Shown: in pieces, positions 36,246 through 48,800 of the stretch
Position numbering within the stretch: position 1 is the stretch's first letter
Layout: every line of letters begins with the position of its first letter
Assembly: GCA_016748015.1 (NCBI GenBank)
Contig: JAAOMT010000586.1
Span: 186,001-250,000 of the forward strand
Direction: 5' to 3'
Length of the DNA stretch: 64,000 nucleotides
Source of the DNA: Geosiphon pyriformis
Taxonomy: Eukaryota > Glomeromycota > Glomeromycetes > Archaeosporales > Geosiphonaceae
The notes under the pieces: model-generated
Seen by the model: only the letters and a program-made list of their open reading frames with translations
The model's database searches: none
Told to the model about the DNA's origin: nothing
Position numbers and translations under genes: made by a program

Positions 36246-37840
36246 AATATTATTTATAAAAAATTATTTTATCAAATATTAAGATAATATAATAAGTTTG
36301 TTTAAATTTTTTTAATATTAAAACAAATAATATTTTATTTTATTATAGTAAAAATATAATTAATACTACAAGTTTTTTTATTAAAATTATAAATAGTTAT
36401 ATTTATTAATAAAATAAACAATATTGTTTTAAATTTATTTTGTTGTTTTTAGATTTTATAATTTTTAACTGATTTAATTATATGAATAAAGTTTTTAATT
36501 AATATTAATCAGTTAAAAACCAAAAAATTAATATATTTTAATTTAAAAAAATTTATTAGTTTTTTTTATAATTTAATTAATTATTATTAAATTAACATTT
36601 AAATAAAGCTAAAAACAGTTTTTATAAAAACATTATAAACTTTTTTTATAATTACAATTTAATTTAATAATATATTTAATTTTTTAAGATTATTGTTTAT
36701 AGTTATATTTTTATTTTTAATTAATATTATAATAAATATTAATTTAATAATTTTTTAAAATCTTGAAAAAATAAAAATTATTTATTAATAAAAATATTTT
36801 TTTAATTATTTATACTTTTTTATTAAATTTTTTTTTTAATAATTAATAAATTAATAAAATTTTTTAATAGTAAATTTCAATTTTTTTTAATAATTTTTAA
36901 AATAAACTAATTAAAATATAAAATAAAATAAAAAAACACTTTTTTATTTTTAATATTTGTTTTAAAGATAATTTTTATATTATTAAATATATTAAAACCA
37001 TTTATTTTGCTAATTAAAAATGAAACTTAATCAAATAAAAATTATTTTATTTTTAAAGTTCTTAATATTACTATTTATCTTTTCAAATTTTTAAATAAAA
37101 CTACTATTAATAAGATTATATATAATATTTTTTGGAAATTTTTCTTGTTTTTATTATTATTATTATTATTATTATTAATTACTAGTTTTTATACAAAAAA
37201 GCTACTTTGTAAAATATTGTAAATTTATAAAACAACAAGAAAAAAAAACTTTTTTCAAATTTTTTTTTTATTTTTAAAGAATTTAAAAGTTAATTATTTA
37301 ATTATTAAAAAGATTTATGTATTAATTATATATTATTGTTAATAACTAAAAAAATAATTTTTTTTTCCAATTTTAATATTGTCAATAAAAACAAAAATCT
37401 ATTATTATGTATTAATAAATTTATTTGATTTTTTGAAACTATAAACTATTTAAATTTTTAATTTAAAAGTGAAATTCTTGCAAAATTACAATTAAATCAA
37501 AATTTTTATTTTTAATGTAAACACAATTTATGTATTTTTTATTTTTTACTTTTATTTTTATTTAAAATTAAATTTTACAAAATTTAAAATAATTGTTAAC
37601 ATTAACAATTTTTGAATTTTTAATTATAAAAATATAACAACAAAAACATATTTAATTTTAATATAAATTATAATTAAATAAAAAATATGTATAATTAATA
37701 ATAATAATAATAATTTACTTAATCAAATATTTTTTAAACAATTAAAACAATTATAATAATTTAATATTTGTAAAAAAAATTCTAATTAATTGTAATAATA
37801 TTTTTAAAAATAAATAATAAATAATTTGAAATTAAATAAT
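36246..37840. other. AT-rich DNA with TTA microsatellite
   Basis: More than 1.5 kb of nearly pure A/T sequence with no gene. A (TTA)9 run lies at 37150-37176. Confidence 0.6.
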
Positions 37841-38345
37841 CTATGTTCGACGTGGCGAACGACATATGGGACTTGTGGAGACCGATAACGGAGGCCTACT
37901 GTAATGAATTGATAGTGATAAAACAGCTAAGAAACATGGTATCCCGATACAGGATGAAGATGCAGTTTTAGACAACGACTTGTACATGACGCTGGCAAAG
38001 GATTTAGTGCCAATGAGCTGGTATGATGAGTCGCTAAAGCTTTTCAAAAATAGTAAGATTGCGAGGTTAAAAACAGCAGATCTGGTTAGGGAATTGGTAG
38101 GGATAAAATTTGGATACCACGTTTTAAACATAGATTGAATTAGATAGGGACAACGCGATCGCGAACGATGGAGTCGCGTTGCCGAGAAATGTTCTACAAA
38201 TTAATAGACGGGCGGTCAGGACTTGTGGGATCATTCTGGGTCACATGGACTGGGATGGTTTGAGGAAGGATTTCTGATATTTCATGTTCTTTACCGCGAA
38301 CGCTTTGAAGGTTTGCCTATGATAAGATCTATGGTTTGACTGGTT
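37841..38345 (+). pseudogene. Unrecognised normal-composition gene fragment
   Basis: Composition changes abruptly from AT-rich to normal at 37843. Three + strand reading segments look coding. The first starts at ATG 37843 (MFDVANDIWDLWRPITEAYC...). A second in another frame, about 37919-38137, includes DEDAVLDNDLYMTLAKDLVP and LKTADLVRELVGIKFGYHVL. A third, about 38140-38268, contains DRDNAIANDGVALP and INRRAVRTCGIILGHMDWDG. No GT-AG introns join them neatly, so it is either a frameshifted pseudogene or exon pieces of a gene I cannot model. I do not recognise the family. A 96-codon - strand ORF (38131-37841) covers the same DNA, but its composition (Ser/Leu-rich) looks like a shadow. Confidence 0.45.
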
Positions 38346-39088
38346 AATGTAAATAATAATTGTAAATCAAGATTAAATTAGGAATTAAATAATTTTTATA
38401 TGTATGACAACTTTTAATTTCTAACAAATAGAAAGATCGAACCTCTAATCGATATTTTATTCATTTTTGGGTGAGTGGGAATGTAAATTAATTTCTAATT
38501 ATTTTGACACAAAATTACTATTCGAACCTGATGTAATGTTTACAATGGCATAGAATGCTAAGCTAAAATGTCAGTCAAATATGTTTAACCTTATTGCATT
38601 TTAAACATATCCATTTATAAAAAAAATAATTACTCAAACTTTTTTTGCTTCCATTTTCGTATACATTAGTGGATTATTTTACTGTATGCTAAAACGCCCC
38701 AGAGGGACAGAAACGTAAATAGAGTCAGAACTATAGTGAAACATGAAGTAGCAAAACTTGTTTACGTTACAAAATATAATGTCACATGTTCACTTTATCT
38801 GGTTGAAATAATAATTTAGGCTTCAGATTGTGTTTACACATTTTGAACATTGATAAGGAAACGCTTTACAGTCAATAAATTTCATACTCAAAAATAGAGG
38901 TTAACTTCTATTAAAGATAAAATTGGATATATGATAATCTAAACATTGCTGAATTAACCAAACGCCAAATCCCAACTCTGAAAAAAAACCTTCATTTTAA
39001 AAATAGTCTCAAAACATTAAATAAAAATAAAAAAAATAAAAAAATAAAAAAATAAAAATAATAATAATAATAATAATAATAATAATTA
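38346..39088. other. Intergenic, no gene seen; AT microsatellite at its end
   Basis: Sequence of ordinary composition without convincing ORFs, ending in an (AAAAAT)n/(TAA)n simple repeat that runs from about 39022 to 39106 and overlaps the 3' end of the kinase pseudogene. Confidence 0.55.
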
Positions 39089-40090
39089 CTAATAATAATA
39101 ATAATAAATGAAAAGCTTACCATTCTGAGAAATTATAGGGCTTGCGATTTTTTGACTCTTTTCATGATTAGCAATCTTTTTGTAATCAAGTCTTTTTTCA
39201 CGAACAAATTCATTTAAGTTACAGTTGTCGTGAGCAGCAATAACTCTTTGGTGAAGTTCTTCTGCACTATCACGGCAATGCGGTTTATCATCCCAATTTT
39301 TTTCAATCATTTCCTTAATACATTGAGGTGTATATATTTAATTGACATGATTCCACGGTCTTTCTCCTGAAATAATTTCCTAGGAATGATGGCACAACTA
39401 TAAATATCGCTGCTTGGTATGAGGCGACAAGTTACAAATTTCAGTTGCTAGGTATCGAATAACACAAAAAATTTCCCCAGGCTGTGGAGAATAGGCAGAA
39501 CGACACAATCCTAGGTCATAAATGACAACTTTTAAGGGGTTTGTTTTCAAAGAAGGATATTTCCAGGATGTAAGTCCCCATATGCACCAGATTTGAATTA
39601 TGTATAAATCTTGGACCACCAGCGATTTGAAAAAGAATATCAAGAAACATGCCCCAAGTAAGAGTGGTTTCGTCCACCTTTATAATGGTAAAACTATAAC
39701 AAATTCATTAGTTGTAATGTCTTTTGTGATTCCATAACATTGAAGGATGTATTTGCAAGAGGTACAGTCAAGATGAGCAATAAATTATTTCAATGCGTTT
39801 TCTAGTGTTAGAAAAAGATAAAAATCAGAAAAACGCATTAAATGAAATTACCTCAATTAAATTGACATATTTTATGTTTTGGCTATTTTTAAGACATTTC
39901 AAAGCAACTCTCGTAACTCCACTTTTTTCATACTTTTGATTTTTCTTGTCCCAAAATAGAATTTTGCCTCTTTCCCATATACCTTCTTTAAAAACACCAA
40001 ATCCTCCTGTTCCCACCTTTTCTAAAAATTTGATCTCGTCAGGAGAAATCCATTCTAGACATTCCCTAGAGCTTTTAGAAATCTCCTGTG
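39089..40090 (-). pseudogene. Protein kinase pseudogene
   Basis: Read downward from about 40085, a kinase domain appears in pieces. It starts with EWISPDEIKFLEKV and the Gly loop GTGGFGVFKEGIW (about 40050-39980), then TRVALKCLKNS with the ATP-binding Lys, up to a possible donor near 39852. Next comes LDCTSCKYILQCYGITKD (about 39790-39720). IAGGPRFIHN follows, and a catalytic loop readable as GDLHPGNILL only in a shifted frame (about 39580-39550). VVIYDLGLCRSAYSPQPGEI follows with DLG in place of DFG, and near 39310-39220 is a C-lobe end (EKNWDDKPHCRDSAEELHQR). At least two frameshifts separate these blocks. It resembles the large tyrosine-kinase-like families expanded in these fungi (inference). 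Confidence 0.75.
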
Positions 40091-41383
40091 TATAGAATAT
40101 ATAATGATTATATTAATATTTCCGCTATTCCATGTTCCATAATCGTGATGATTCACAAGAATTACACCAAAGTGAATTGTTTTTGGTTTCTTTTTCTGTT
40201 TTTAATTCTGTTTTTGTTGCTATATTTTTTTTATAATATTATAATTGAAACTTATAGTTTTTATTAATTATTACATGTATCAATCAAATAATTACCATTT
40301 TATTTTTAAATTATTAATTATTAATCTAATTAATAATTAATTTGGTCATTAATTTAGCTACTAATCTGGTTATTGAACTTTTTTAATATTCATATAAGTA
40401 ATATTTCTTTTCGTTAAAAAAAAGTATTAAGCAATTAAAATTTAATTTCTTATTTTTCTTTATTTTACTTGTTTTTTTCCAAGTTTTATTTTTAAATATC
40501 TTTTGAATTTTGAGATATAAATTATTTGTTGGCTTTAAATATCTTCATTTTTTTTAATTTGTATTATTAAAAATTATTTTAAAAAGCTATTTGCTTGTTT
40601 TGGTAATTTATTAACTAAAAACACAATTAAAAAGCACAACGATATTTTTTATTAATTTTAAAAATTGCCAAGTAAAACATAAAATAATAGCAATAGTATT
40701 ATCTTATTAACAATTACAAATTATTTTTTTATCTTTAAATTTTTTAGAAAAAAATAAACAACTATAATTTTAAGACTAATTATATGCATTAAATTTTTAT
40801 AAATCCAATTTGTTTTTTTGATTAAATTTCTTTTTTAATTGTTTTTTATTACCTTAATAATCACTTTATTTGTTATTTATTAACGTATTATTCAAATTTA
40901 TAATAATATTATTTCTTTAAAGTATTTAGTAAATAAAGTTAAAATTTGTTAATTTTCAATTTTTTAAGATTTCTAAAGCTGTTTTTGTTTCTTAATGAAT
41001 TTTAATGAAAAAAAAACAATGTTTAAAATTTATTTAAACAAAAAAAACAATTGTTTTTTATAATAAATTTAAACCCAAATTAGTTATTTTTTTTGATTAT
41101 ATTGTTTTTAAAATCAGTAATAAATATTGTTATTGTTATAATTAATATTTTAATATTATTATAAATGTTAAAATTTAAATTATTTGGCTTTTGACTATAA
41201 AATTATTATTTTTGGTTTATTAAAATTTTTATTAAAATTTTAATTAAATTTATAGTTTTTAATACTAGTTTTTTAACTTAATATTTTATATTAAACTGCT
41301 GTTTTTTGGGTTTTTTATTTTATACTATTTTTTGATATTATTATAAAATTAATTAAGTTTTATTGTTTAATTTATTAAGTTTT

Positions 41384-41964
41384 TAATAAATTTGGTTTTT
41401 TTGGTTATAAAAAAACTTAATTTATTAATAAATATCCAAATATTTATTTTATTTATTTAATTAATATAATTTAATTACCATTTATTGTAATATAATTATA
41501 AAAAATTCTAAAATAAATACAATTTATATTATTTTTATATGTAATTAACTATTTAAATCAATCAAAATTATACTAAAATATTTACAAAACCAAAAACATT
41601 AAAAAATTTACAAAATTTAACAAAAAAAATTACAAACTAAAAGTTAAATCAAAACAAATCAAACAAAGTTCAAATTATAAATCAATATTTTTGTAATAAA
41701 TATTTGTTAATTTAGTTATTATTTTGAATTTGTTGTATATTTGCTTTTAAATAACTTCTAAAATAAAATTTATTGCTTTAAGTTTTAGTTTTTTTTGTAA
41801 AGTGTTTTTTTAATATAAAAATATTTATAAATAAAAATATATTTATTGTTCTATTTATTAAAATACAGATAAAGTTTTTATTAAATTGTAATATTTGAAA
41901 AAATATTAATAAAAATAAACAATTTGTTTTTTTAAAGCTTGTTTTAAAAGTTTTAATAAATAAA
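41384..41964 (+). repeat. Left copy of 581-bp direct repeat flanking the gap
   Basis: The 581 bp before the N run reappear at 41985-42565, offset by 601 bases, with no difference that I can see. The left copy ends exactly at the gap and the right copy begins exactly after it. This is the expected signature of two contig ends that overlap but were scaffolded with an arbitrary gap. Confidence 0.9.
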
Positions 41965-41984
41965 NNNNNNNNNNNNNNNNNNNN
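41965..41984. other. Assembly gap (20 N)
   Basis: Twenty consecutive undetermined bases; a fixed-size placeholder is likely. Confidence 0.99.
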
Positions 41985-42565
41985 TAATAAATTTGGTTTT
42001 TTTGGTTATAAAAAAACTTAATTTATTAATAAATATCCAAATATTTATTTTATTTATTTAATTAATATAATTTAATTACCATTTATTGTAATATAATTAT
42101 AAAAAATTCTAAAATAAATACAATTTATATTATTTTTATATGTAATTAACTATTTAAATCAATCAAAATTATACTAAAATATTTACAAAACCAAAAACAT
42201 TAAAAAATTTACAAAATTTAACAAAAAAAATTACAAACTAAAAGTTAAATCAAAACAAATCAAACAAAGTTCAAATTATAAATCAATATTTTTGTAATAA
42301 ATATTTGTTAATTTAGTTATTATTTTGAATTTGTTGTATATTTGCTTTTAAATAACTTCTAAAATAAAATTTATTGCTTTAAGTTTTAGTTTTTTTTGTA
42401 AAGTGTTTTTTTAATATAAAAATATTTATAAATAAAAATATATTTATTGTTCTATTTATTAAAATACAGATAAAGTTTTTATTAAATTGTAATATTTGAA
42501 AAAATATTAATAAAAATAAACAATTTGTTTTTTTAAAGCTTGTTTTAAAAGTTTTAATAAATAAA
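41985..42565 (+). repeat. Right copy of 581-bp direct repeat flanking the gap
   Basis: See the left copy. The sequence beyond 42565 differs from what would follow the left copy, as expected for a contig overlap. Confidence 0.9.
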
Positions 42566-44005
42566 TTCTAAAATAACTTTTGTGTTTTTATATAAAAATA
42601 ATAATTTTATGTATTTATTATCAAAACTGTAGTTTTTTTAAATATAATTAATTTGGTTTTTATAATTATTATAAATAAATCAAAAAAATTTTTCAAAGCT
42701 AATATTAATTTTTAAGATATTTGTCAAATATTTTATAAAATAATTATTATATTAAATTTGAAAAAAAAAAAATTATTTATATATAAAGTTTTATATATTT
42801 TTGGTTAAGTAATTTTTGTGTAATTATTTTGTTAATATATCTATTATTTTCTAAAAAAAATATGAAAAAAATAAAATATTTTCAAGATTAATTCATATTA
42901 ATTTGTAAAATTAAAGATTTAAAATTGGTTTTTAAATAATAATATATTAATTTATTATTATATATAACCTTTTTTAAAATTTTATTATCAAGTTATAAAT
43001 TATATAATCTATTATTTAAAATTTTATATATATAAAATAATTTATTTTATTTATAATTAAATTTTTTATGTTATTGTTTTTAAGTCTTAGTATTGTATAA
43101 AAAAAATTTGTTTTCAATTTTCAATTTATTAATAATTAATAACAATTTATTATTGTGTTATTTTTTTATTGAACTTAAAAGTATTTAATATAAATATTTA
43201 TAATTTGTTATTTTTTTTTAAAAATACTAAGAAAAGTGTAAAATTTTTGTTAAAATATTTTTTAAAAGTTTTTTTTTATAATTAATTAAATTAAAGTTTT
43301 TATTAAAAAACCAATAAGTAATATTGCTGTTTTTTTATAAATTAAATCAAATAATATATGTTTTATTGTATTTTGTTTTAATGTTTTATATACTAATAAT
43401 ATTAATAAAATAAACATATTTTATTTTTGCTTAAAATTAGTTAAAATATTGAATAATTTATAAAGTATTTTGTTAATAGATAGTAAAATAAAAATAAAGA
43501 TTTTTTAATATTAAATTATTCACAAATATTTATATTAAATTATTTACAAAATATGTTTTTTAAATAATTAAAAATTTAATTAAGTATTTATATTTACAAA
43601 TAATGTTTTTGTAAATAAAATTTGTTATTAATTTTGTATTTGCCTTTTAAATAACTTTTGTTTTAAATTATTTTATAAAATAACTGTTTTTTTAGTTGTA
43701 ATAAATAATAATATAATTAAATTAATACTTTATTAAAAAGTTGTTTAATTTTAATTAAATTTAATAATTATTACAAAATTTTATATATTATATAAAATTG
43801 TTTTTTTTTATTAATGTTGTAAATAATTTTTTTTTTACTTAAAAACTAGTTTTTTAATATTGTAAATATTTTAAAACTTCTTTCTTTCTTACCTCCTAAA
43901 AATCCTCAAAAAGCGTATTTCAAAAGAAGTTTTTTCTGCTATTTCATACTGTCTTTCATCACTTTACAAGAAACAAATCCTTTTGTTGTTGACCTGGCTG
44001 CTTCC

Positions 44006-45864
44006 ATGAGTGGTACTGGTGCTAAAAGAAGGTCGTCCAGAGTTTCAACTTCTGGTTTAATAGTGGTTCAAGTCATAAAATCAAGAAATCTCTTGGTAGT
44101 GCTAAGCTATCAAGTAATGATGTGGCTCTCAAAGATAGTCAATCTGGTCAAGTGATTGGGCAGTTTAATAACATGGATACTGATGGGGAGGCTTCCGAAG
44201 GTGAAGGAGTATTTGATTCCAAGATGAATACACCCCAAGCCAAGCGTTTCAATAATGGTGCAATTGTTGGCTCCCTTCTCAGCTCTATTAATTTCGACAT
44301 GGAAGAAGAAAAGGAGGTTTCTCTTCCCCCCCGTAAGACTTTTTCTTTGAATAAGATGTGGATTGATCCCAAAATCATTAAAACTCAGGTGGAAGTGGCT
44401 GTAAAAAAATCTTTTGCTTTGGACGTCAATCTTTCGGTTGTGGAAGGGAAATCAGTGACGGCCAAAACTCATGCCATAAGAAAATTATTTTCAAGAATCA
44501 ATGGTTTTGGGGAGGCCACTACCCCCTCAAAATTTGAAGGGATCATCAGATCTACCTTCATCTCTGAAGCAAGCATGGAAAAGGCCACATTATTGGCCAG
44601 GGAAAATAACATCATTGTAAACAGTGATCTTAAAAGACAAGGAATATGCTCAGATTAGGCTGTAGTGATCAAGGAAATTCCCATGGACATGTCAAAGGAA
44701 ATGATTGTTGCCGCAGTATCTGAGTTTGGAGAAATTAAGTCGATCAAAATCCAGTTGATTGGTTTATGACAAAAGGCTGTGGTGGAATTCACCAAATTGA
44801 AACAGGCTGTGTCTTTGGCTACTAGGTGGTCCTTCCTGATTAGTAAAGACTCGGTTCATGTGACTATGGTGGTGGGCGACTGTGAAACTTGGGTGTCTAG
44901 GAACCAGTTTAGGGCACTTTTGTTTACTTTGCTAGTGGGAACTACTGCTCATGATCTTGGGGATCTTCTTGAAGGGGCTGGTGGAAAAACTTGTGTCATA
45001 AATCGGTCATTAGAGACTGATAATAGGGTTTGCTGTGCTGTTGTATATTTTGATTCTGATGAGGTTTTGGAGTTAGCTTTTTGCACAGAACCGATCCTTG
45101 GTAGTATGAAACTCTCATGGGCTAGGCTGGATTTGGTTTACTGTGAATGGTGTGGGAAGTTTGGTTATTCTGCTTTGGAATGTAATGCTGAGGTTGCATC
45201 AGCTTTTAAATCTTCAAAGTTTTTTATAAGGCTTACCAACCCTGATACTTGTCTCCAGCTGGCCAAATTGTATGTGAAGAAGAATGTGCTGATCTCTTGT
45301 CCTGTTGCCTTTGGTGGCAAATCTTGGGCTCAAGTAGTCTCAGTTGCTTCAGTCTCTCATGGTTTTTGTGCTGGTTCTGGTTCCAGTTCCTTGCCTTCTG
45401 GTGATTTGAGTTCAGATGGGGTACTTCCCCTTCTACCTGTGGTCAATTTTCCTTTAAGTGCTTGCTTAGCACTTCTGGAATGCTCTGTGGAGCTTATGTC
45501 TGAACAAATTTCGAACATTTTTTCTTGTTTTGACAATATTAATTCGGCACCCTTGGCGCCTTCCTCTCAATTGGCTCCTTCTATAGTAGTTCCTTAGTCC
45601 TCAACCTCTGTTCCTCTTGTGGTTGCAAACTCTGACTTGGATTTTGACATGGTGGTTGATGATTCTTTTGTCCAGCCTACTTTTTTCTCTCCAGGTGTTA
45701 CCAGTTCACTATTGGGTTCGAGTAGTTCCAAAGTCCTGACTTCCAAAGTTGGTGGTCTGGAATCGAAACTGGTTGCCCTTGACATCTCTGTTGGTTTGAT
45801 TTTGGCTAAGTTGGATCAGTTATGTGCTGGCTCGGGTTCTTTGGTTATCTCTTCATCACAATGA
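44006..45864 (+). pseudogene. LINE copy 1 ORF1 (RRM-like / CCHC RNA-binding protein)
   Basis: Expected to coat the LINE RNA and help its import. ATG 44006 opens a Ser/Arg-rich N-terminus (MSGTGAKRRSSRVSTSG). One frameshift before 44122 moves it to the frame that then holds to the end. A conserved block NGFGEATTPSKFEGIIRSTF precedes an RRM-like domain (AVVIKEIPMDMSKEMI, then EFGEIKSIKIQLIGL, then KAVVEF). A degenerate zinc knuckle CEWCGKFGYSALEC lies at about 45142-45185, with Tyr or Ser in place of the His. Stops at 44656, 44767 and 45595 replace Gln, Trp and probably Gln, judged from copy 2. The last codon overlaps the ORF2 start. Confidence 0.85.
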
Positions 45865-48800
45865 CTAGTTTTATTTGGAAAATTGCCACGTGTAATGTTA
45901 AGGGAATGAACAATCTTGTAAAGCAGGAGGACATTTATTGCTGACATAAGGAATTTGGTAGTTCAATCTCGATTGTTATAGAAACCAAGTTGTGTTCTGG
46001 TTCACAACCATGGATCATGAAAAAGTTTGAGGGTGTCTGGGTTTTTACGTCTGGTCTGGATGTTGGGTTTCGTGGGGCTGGTGTGGCTATTTTTGTGAAC
46101 GATTCTCTGGCTCGTCATGTTTCCAAAGTTGAGGAGGTGAAGGGCAGAGTTTTTTCAATTTGCCTTTTGTTCAAAAACAAGCTTTCTGTGTCTGTCATTG
46201 GGCTTTATGCCTGTGCGTCTGATGGTGACTGTTTTGCTCAGGCTTCTGTTATTAATTCATTCATTGCTGATACTGTCAACAGGAGTTCTTTTGTTGTTTT
46301 GGGTGAAGACTTCAATGAAGACAATTCAGTCAAGGAGGCGAGTCTTAGGAAATGTTTAAGTTTGGGTTTAGTTAATGTTTTTGGTGGTTACTTTCTAGCT
46401 AGGATTTCTACTTAGAACAATTCAAGAGGCGTTAGCAAGGTTTTGGATTACATTCTAGTTAGTGACTCTTTGATTTCAGTGGTTGTGGATCGTGATGTTA
46501 GTTCTGTCTTGGAATTTTTTGACACAGATTACTTGGCTGTGTTGATGTCTATTGGGTTGGGTGGTCTTCTGGATGCTCATTTGAATAGCATCTGCAAGCA
46601 CGCTAATAAGAATCACTGGAAGTTTAAGATTAAGGATGCTGATGAGAAAAAGTGGGTGCATTTTAAGGACCTCTCTAAGTGTGTGCTTTTGGGTTCTCTG
46701 GATAGATTCAAGATGGCTGAGGATGGTGGTGACTTGGATGGAATGTGGGGGATGCTAGTTGACACCATGACTGCTTCTGCTGAAAATTTTTTTTTGAGAC
46801 ATTGGTATAGTGAATTTGATTGTGCTAAGAATAGACTCTCTTCTAAATTTTCCAGATTGGAGCTTTTGGTTGTCAAGTTATTGAAAGTGCTGAGATGGAA
46901 TGATACTTTGGGCTTTGAACGTCTGGCTGACACTTGGCTTAAGGTTGACCCTTCCAAAGCTTCCAAAGTTTTTGGTATGGTTGGGGATAGTGTGGGTTCT
47001 GCTGACTTGATAAGTCATCTTTCAAAGGTTAGGAGGCAATATAGAAAGTCCAAATATTGTGAATCTGAGGTGGCCAAAAGATCTGCTATTAGAGATGCAA
47101 TTGATAAGCATATGGAAAAGTTCAAAATGGACAAAGGTGGGATAATTCGGAGCATCTTGGAGCAGCCCTTTCGCAAAGTCGTTCTGGACCATTTGGTTGT
47201 TGGTGATTCTCTTATTTTGGAACCTGACAAAGTGAAGCTCAAAGTTGATGACATCATGGTTAATTAGACCAGGAAGCGGAATGCTTTTCCTGCCTTGTCT
47301 GGTTCCTGGGCACAACAATATGCCTCTTTGGCTTATATTAATGATAGCGCCTTCAATCTGGTTATGTGTGATATTACCATGTGTGAGATGTCTTTGGTTA
47401 TAAGTGATCTTTCTGATGGCAAAGCTGCTGGTTTGTTTGGTATTACCAATGAACTTTGGAAACACACTGGCTGTTTGGTTTTGGAGTGTTTGTTGTCTTT
47501 GCTGAACTCTTGTTTGCATTTTGGTAATGTTCTGGTTCATTGAAAAGAGGCCTGGGTGTCCATGATTCCTAAGCCTTATGATTGGGATGGCATTTTGTTG
47601 AATACATGACTTATTGTATTGATTGAGACAACCAGGAAGATTCTGTCAAAAGTTCTCTCAGACAGGATCTCTCTTGCTTGTAGTAGGTTTGATGTCCTCT
47701 GTAATAACAACTTTTCTGTCCTCAAAGGCACTTCCACTCAGTCACCAATTTCAGCTGTGGGTTCAATTATAGAGGATGCTTTGAAAAAAGGCTGCAAATT
47801 TTAGCTAGTTCTTTAAGACATGTGCAAAGTGTATGACTCTGTTGGTTGGCCTCATTTAAAAACTAGTTTACACCATATCAAAATGTGTAGCAAGTTTATC
47901 AAGTTTTTTGGCAACATTCACAACAGTTGCTTCAACAGAGTCATGACGGATTTTGGCCTTTCTGATGGATACAAAGTTCTTGATGGTTTGGATCAGGGTG
48001 AAGTTTTCTCATCTCTTTTATGGAGAATTTTTTATGACCCTTTGTTATGTGAAGTTGCGAGACAAGATTATTTGTGTAGTTATCAGATCAATTCGAACTT
48101 TGTGTTGAAGACTGGAAGGATTGAGACTAGTGGGGATATGACCTCTTTTTTCGCAGCTGGTGTCTTTGTCAATGACACTATTTGAGTGGAAAATAGACAA
48201 GCCTCTATGCAGCACATTCTTAATGTGGCCAGCAAGTTTTTCCTCATCAATAACATTAACATAAACAATGAGAAGATGGTTGCCATTCCTATCAACAAAA
48301 GAGTGGGAGTTCCTGTTTTATTCATCAACGGCCAGGCTATTGCTGTTGCCAATTCAGATATTAAGTTCTTCTCAAATATGGTTTTCCGGAAGGCTGTCTC
48401 TAATAAACAATTCTTTTATCTGGTTTTAGCTGTTTTGCAGTCCATAGTCAGTTATCGAATGCAGTTTAGTTTTGTTTCCAAAGCTGTTTGTCTAAAATGG
48501 GACGTTCTAATTAGGAGGAGTCTTAAGTCAAAAGCCAATTTGCCGAGAGACTTTCCCAATGAGGCATTGCACCACCCCTCTCTTTATGGACTGAAATCTT
48601 TTGAACAGTTGTAAGCTGAATGCAAGACAGCTTCTGTTGTGCAGTTTGTGAATTTTTCTGGAATTCTTGGCCAACTGTTTGAACATCAAATTTTGGATTT
48701 ACAGGTTTTGTACTGGGCTTCATTGAATCCTCTGCAATATTCTGTTAAGCTAAGAGTGAACACTTCAAACAATTTTCTAGCAGGTGTGATTCGTATATTT

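Larger units (their letters stand above)
40091..43876. other. 3.8 kb very AT-rich DNA containing an assembly gap
   Basis: Nearly all A/T with no supportable gene on either strand. It holds a run of 20 N and the repeat described separately. Confidence 0.65.

Noticed and set aside
37841-38131. 96-codon - strand ORF
   Set aside because: Ser/Leu-rich composition typical of an antisense shadow; the + strand segments look more protein-like.
41384-42565. LTR pair or genuine tandem duplication
   Set aside because: The copies look identical and abut an N gap on both sides, and lack TG...CA ends; contig overlap explains it better.
47022-47540. 172-codon open frame on the - strand
   Set aside because: It is the antisense shadow of LINE ORF2, whose + frame shows real domains and shared family motifs.
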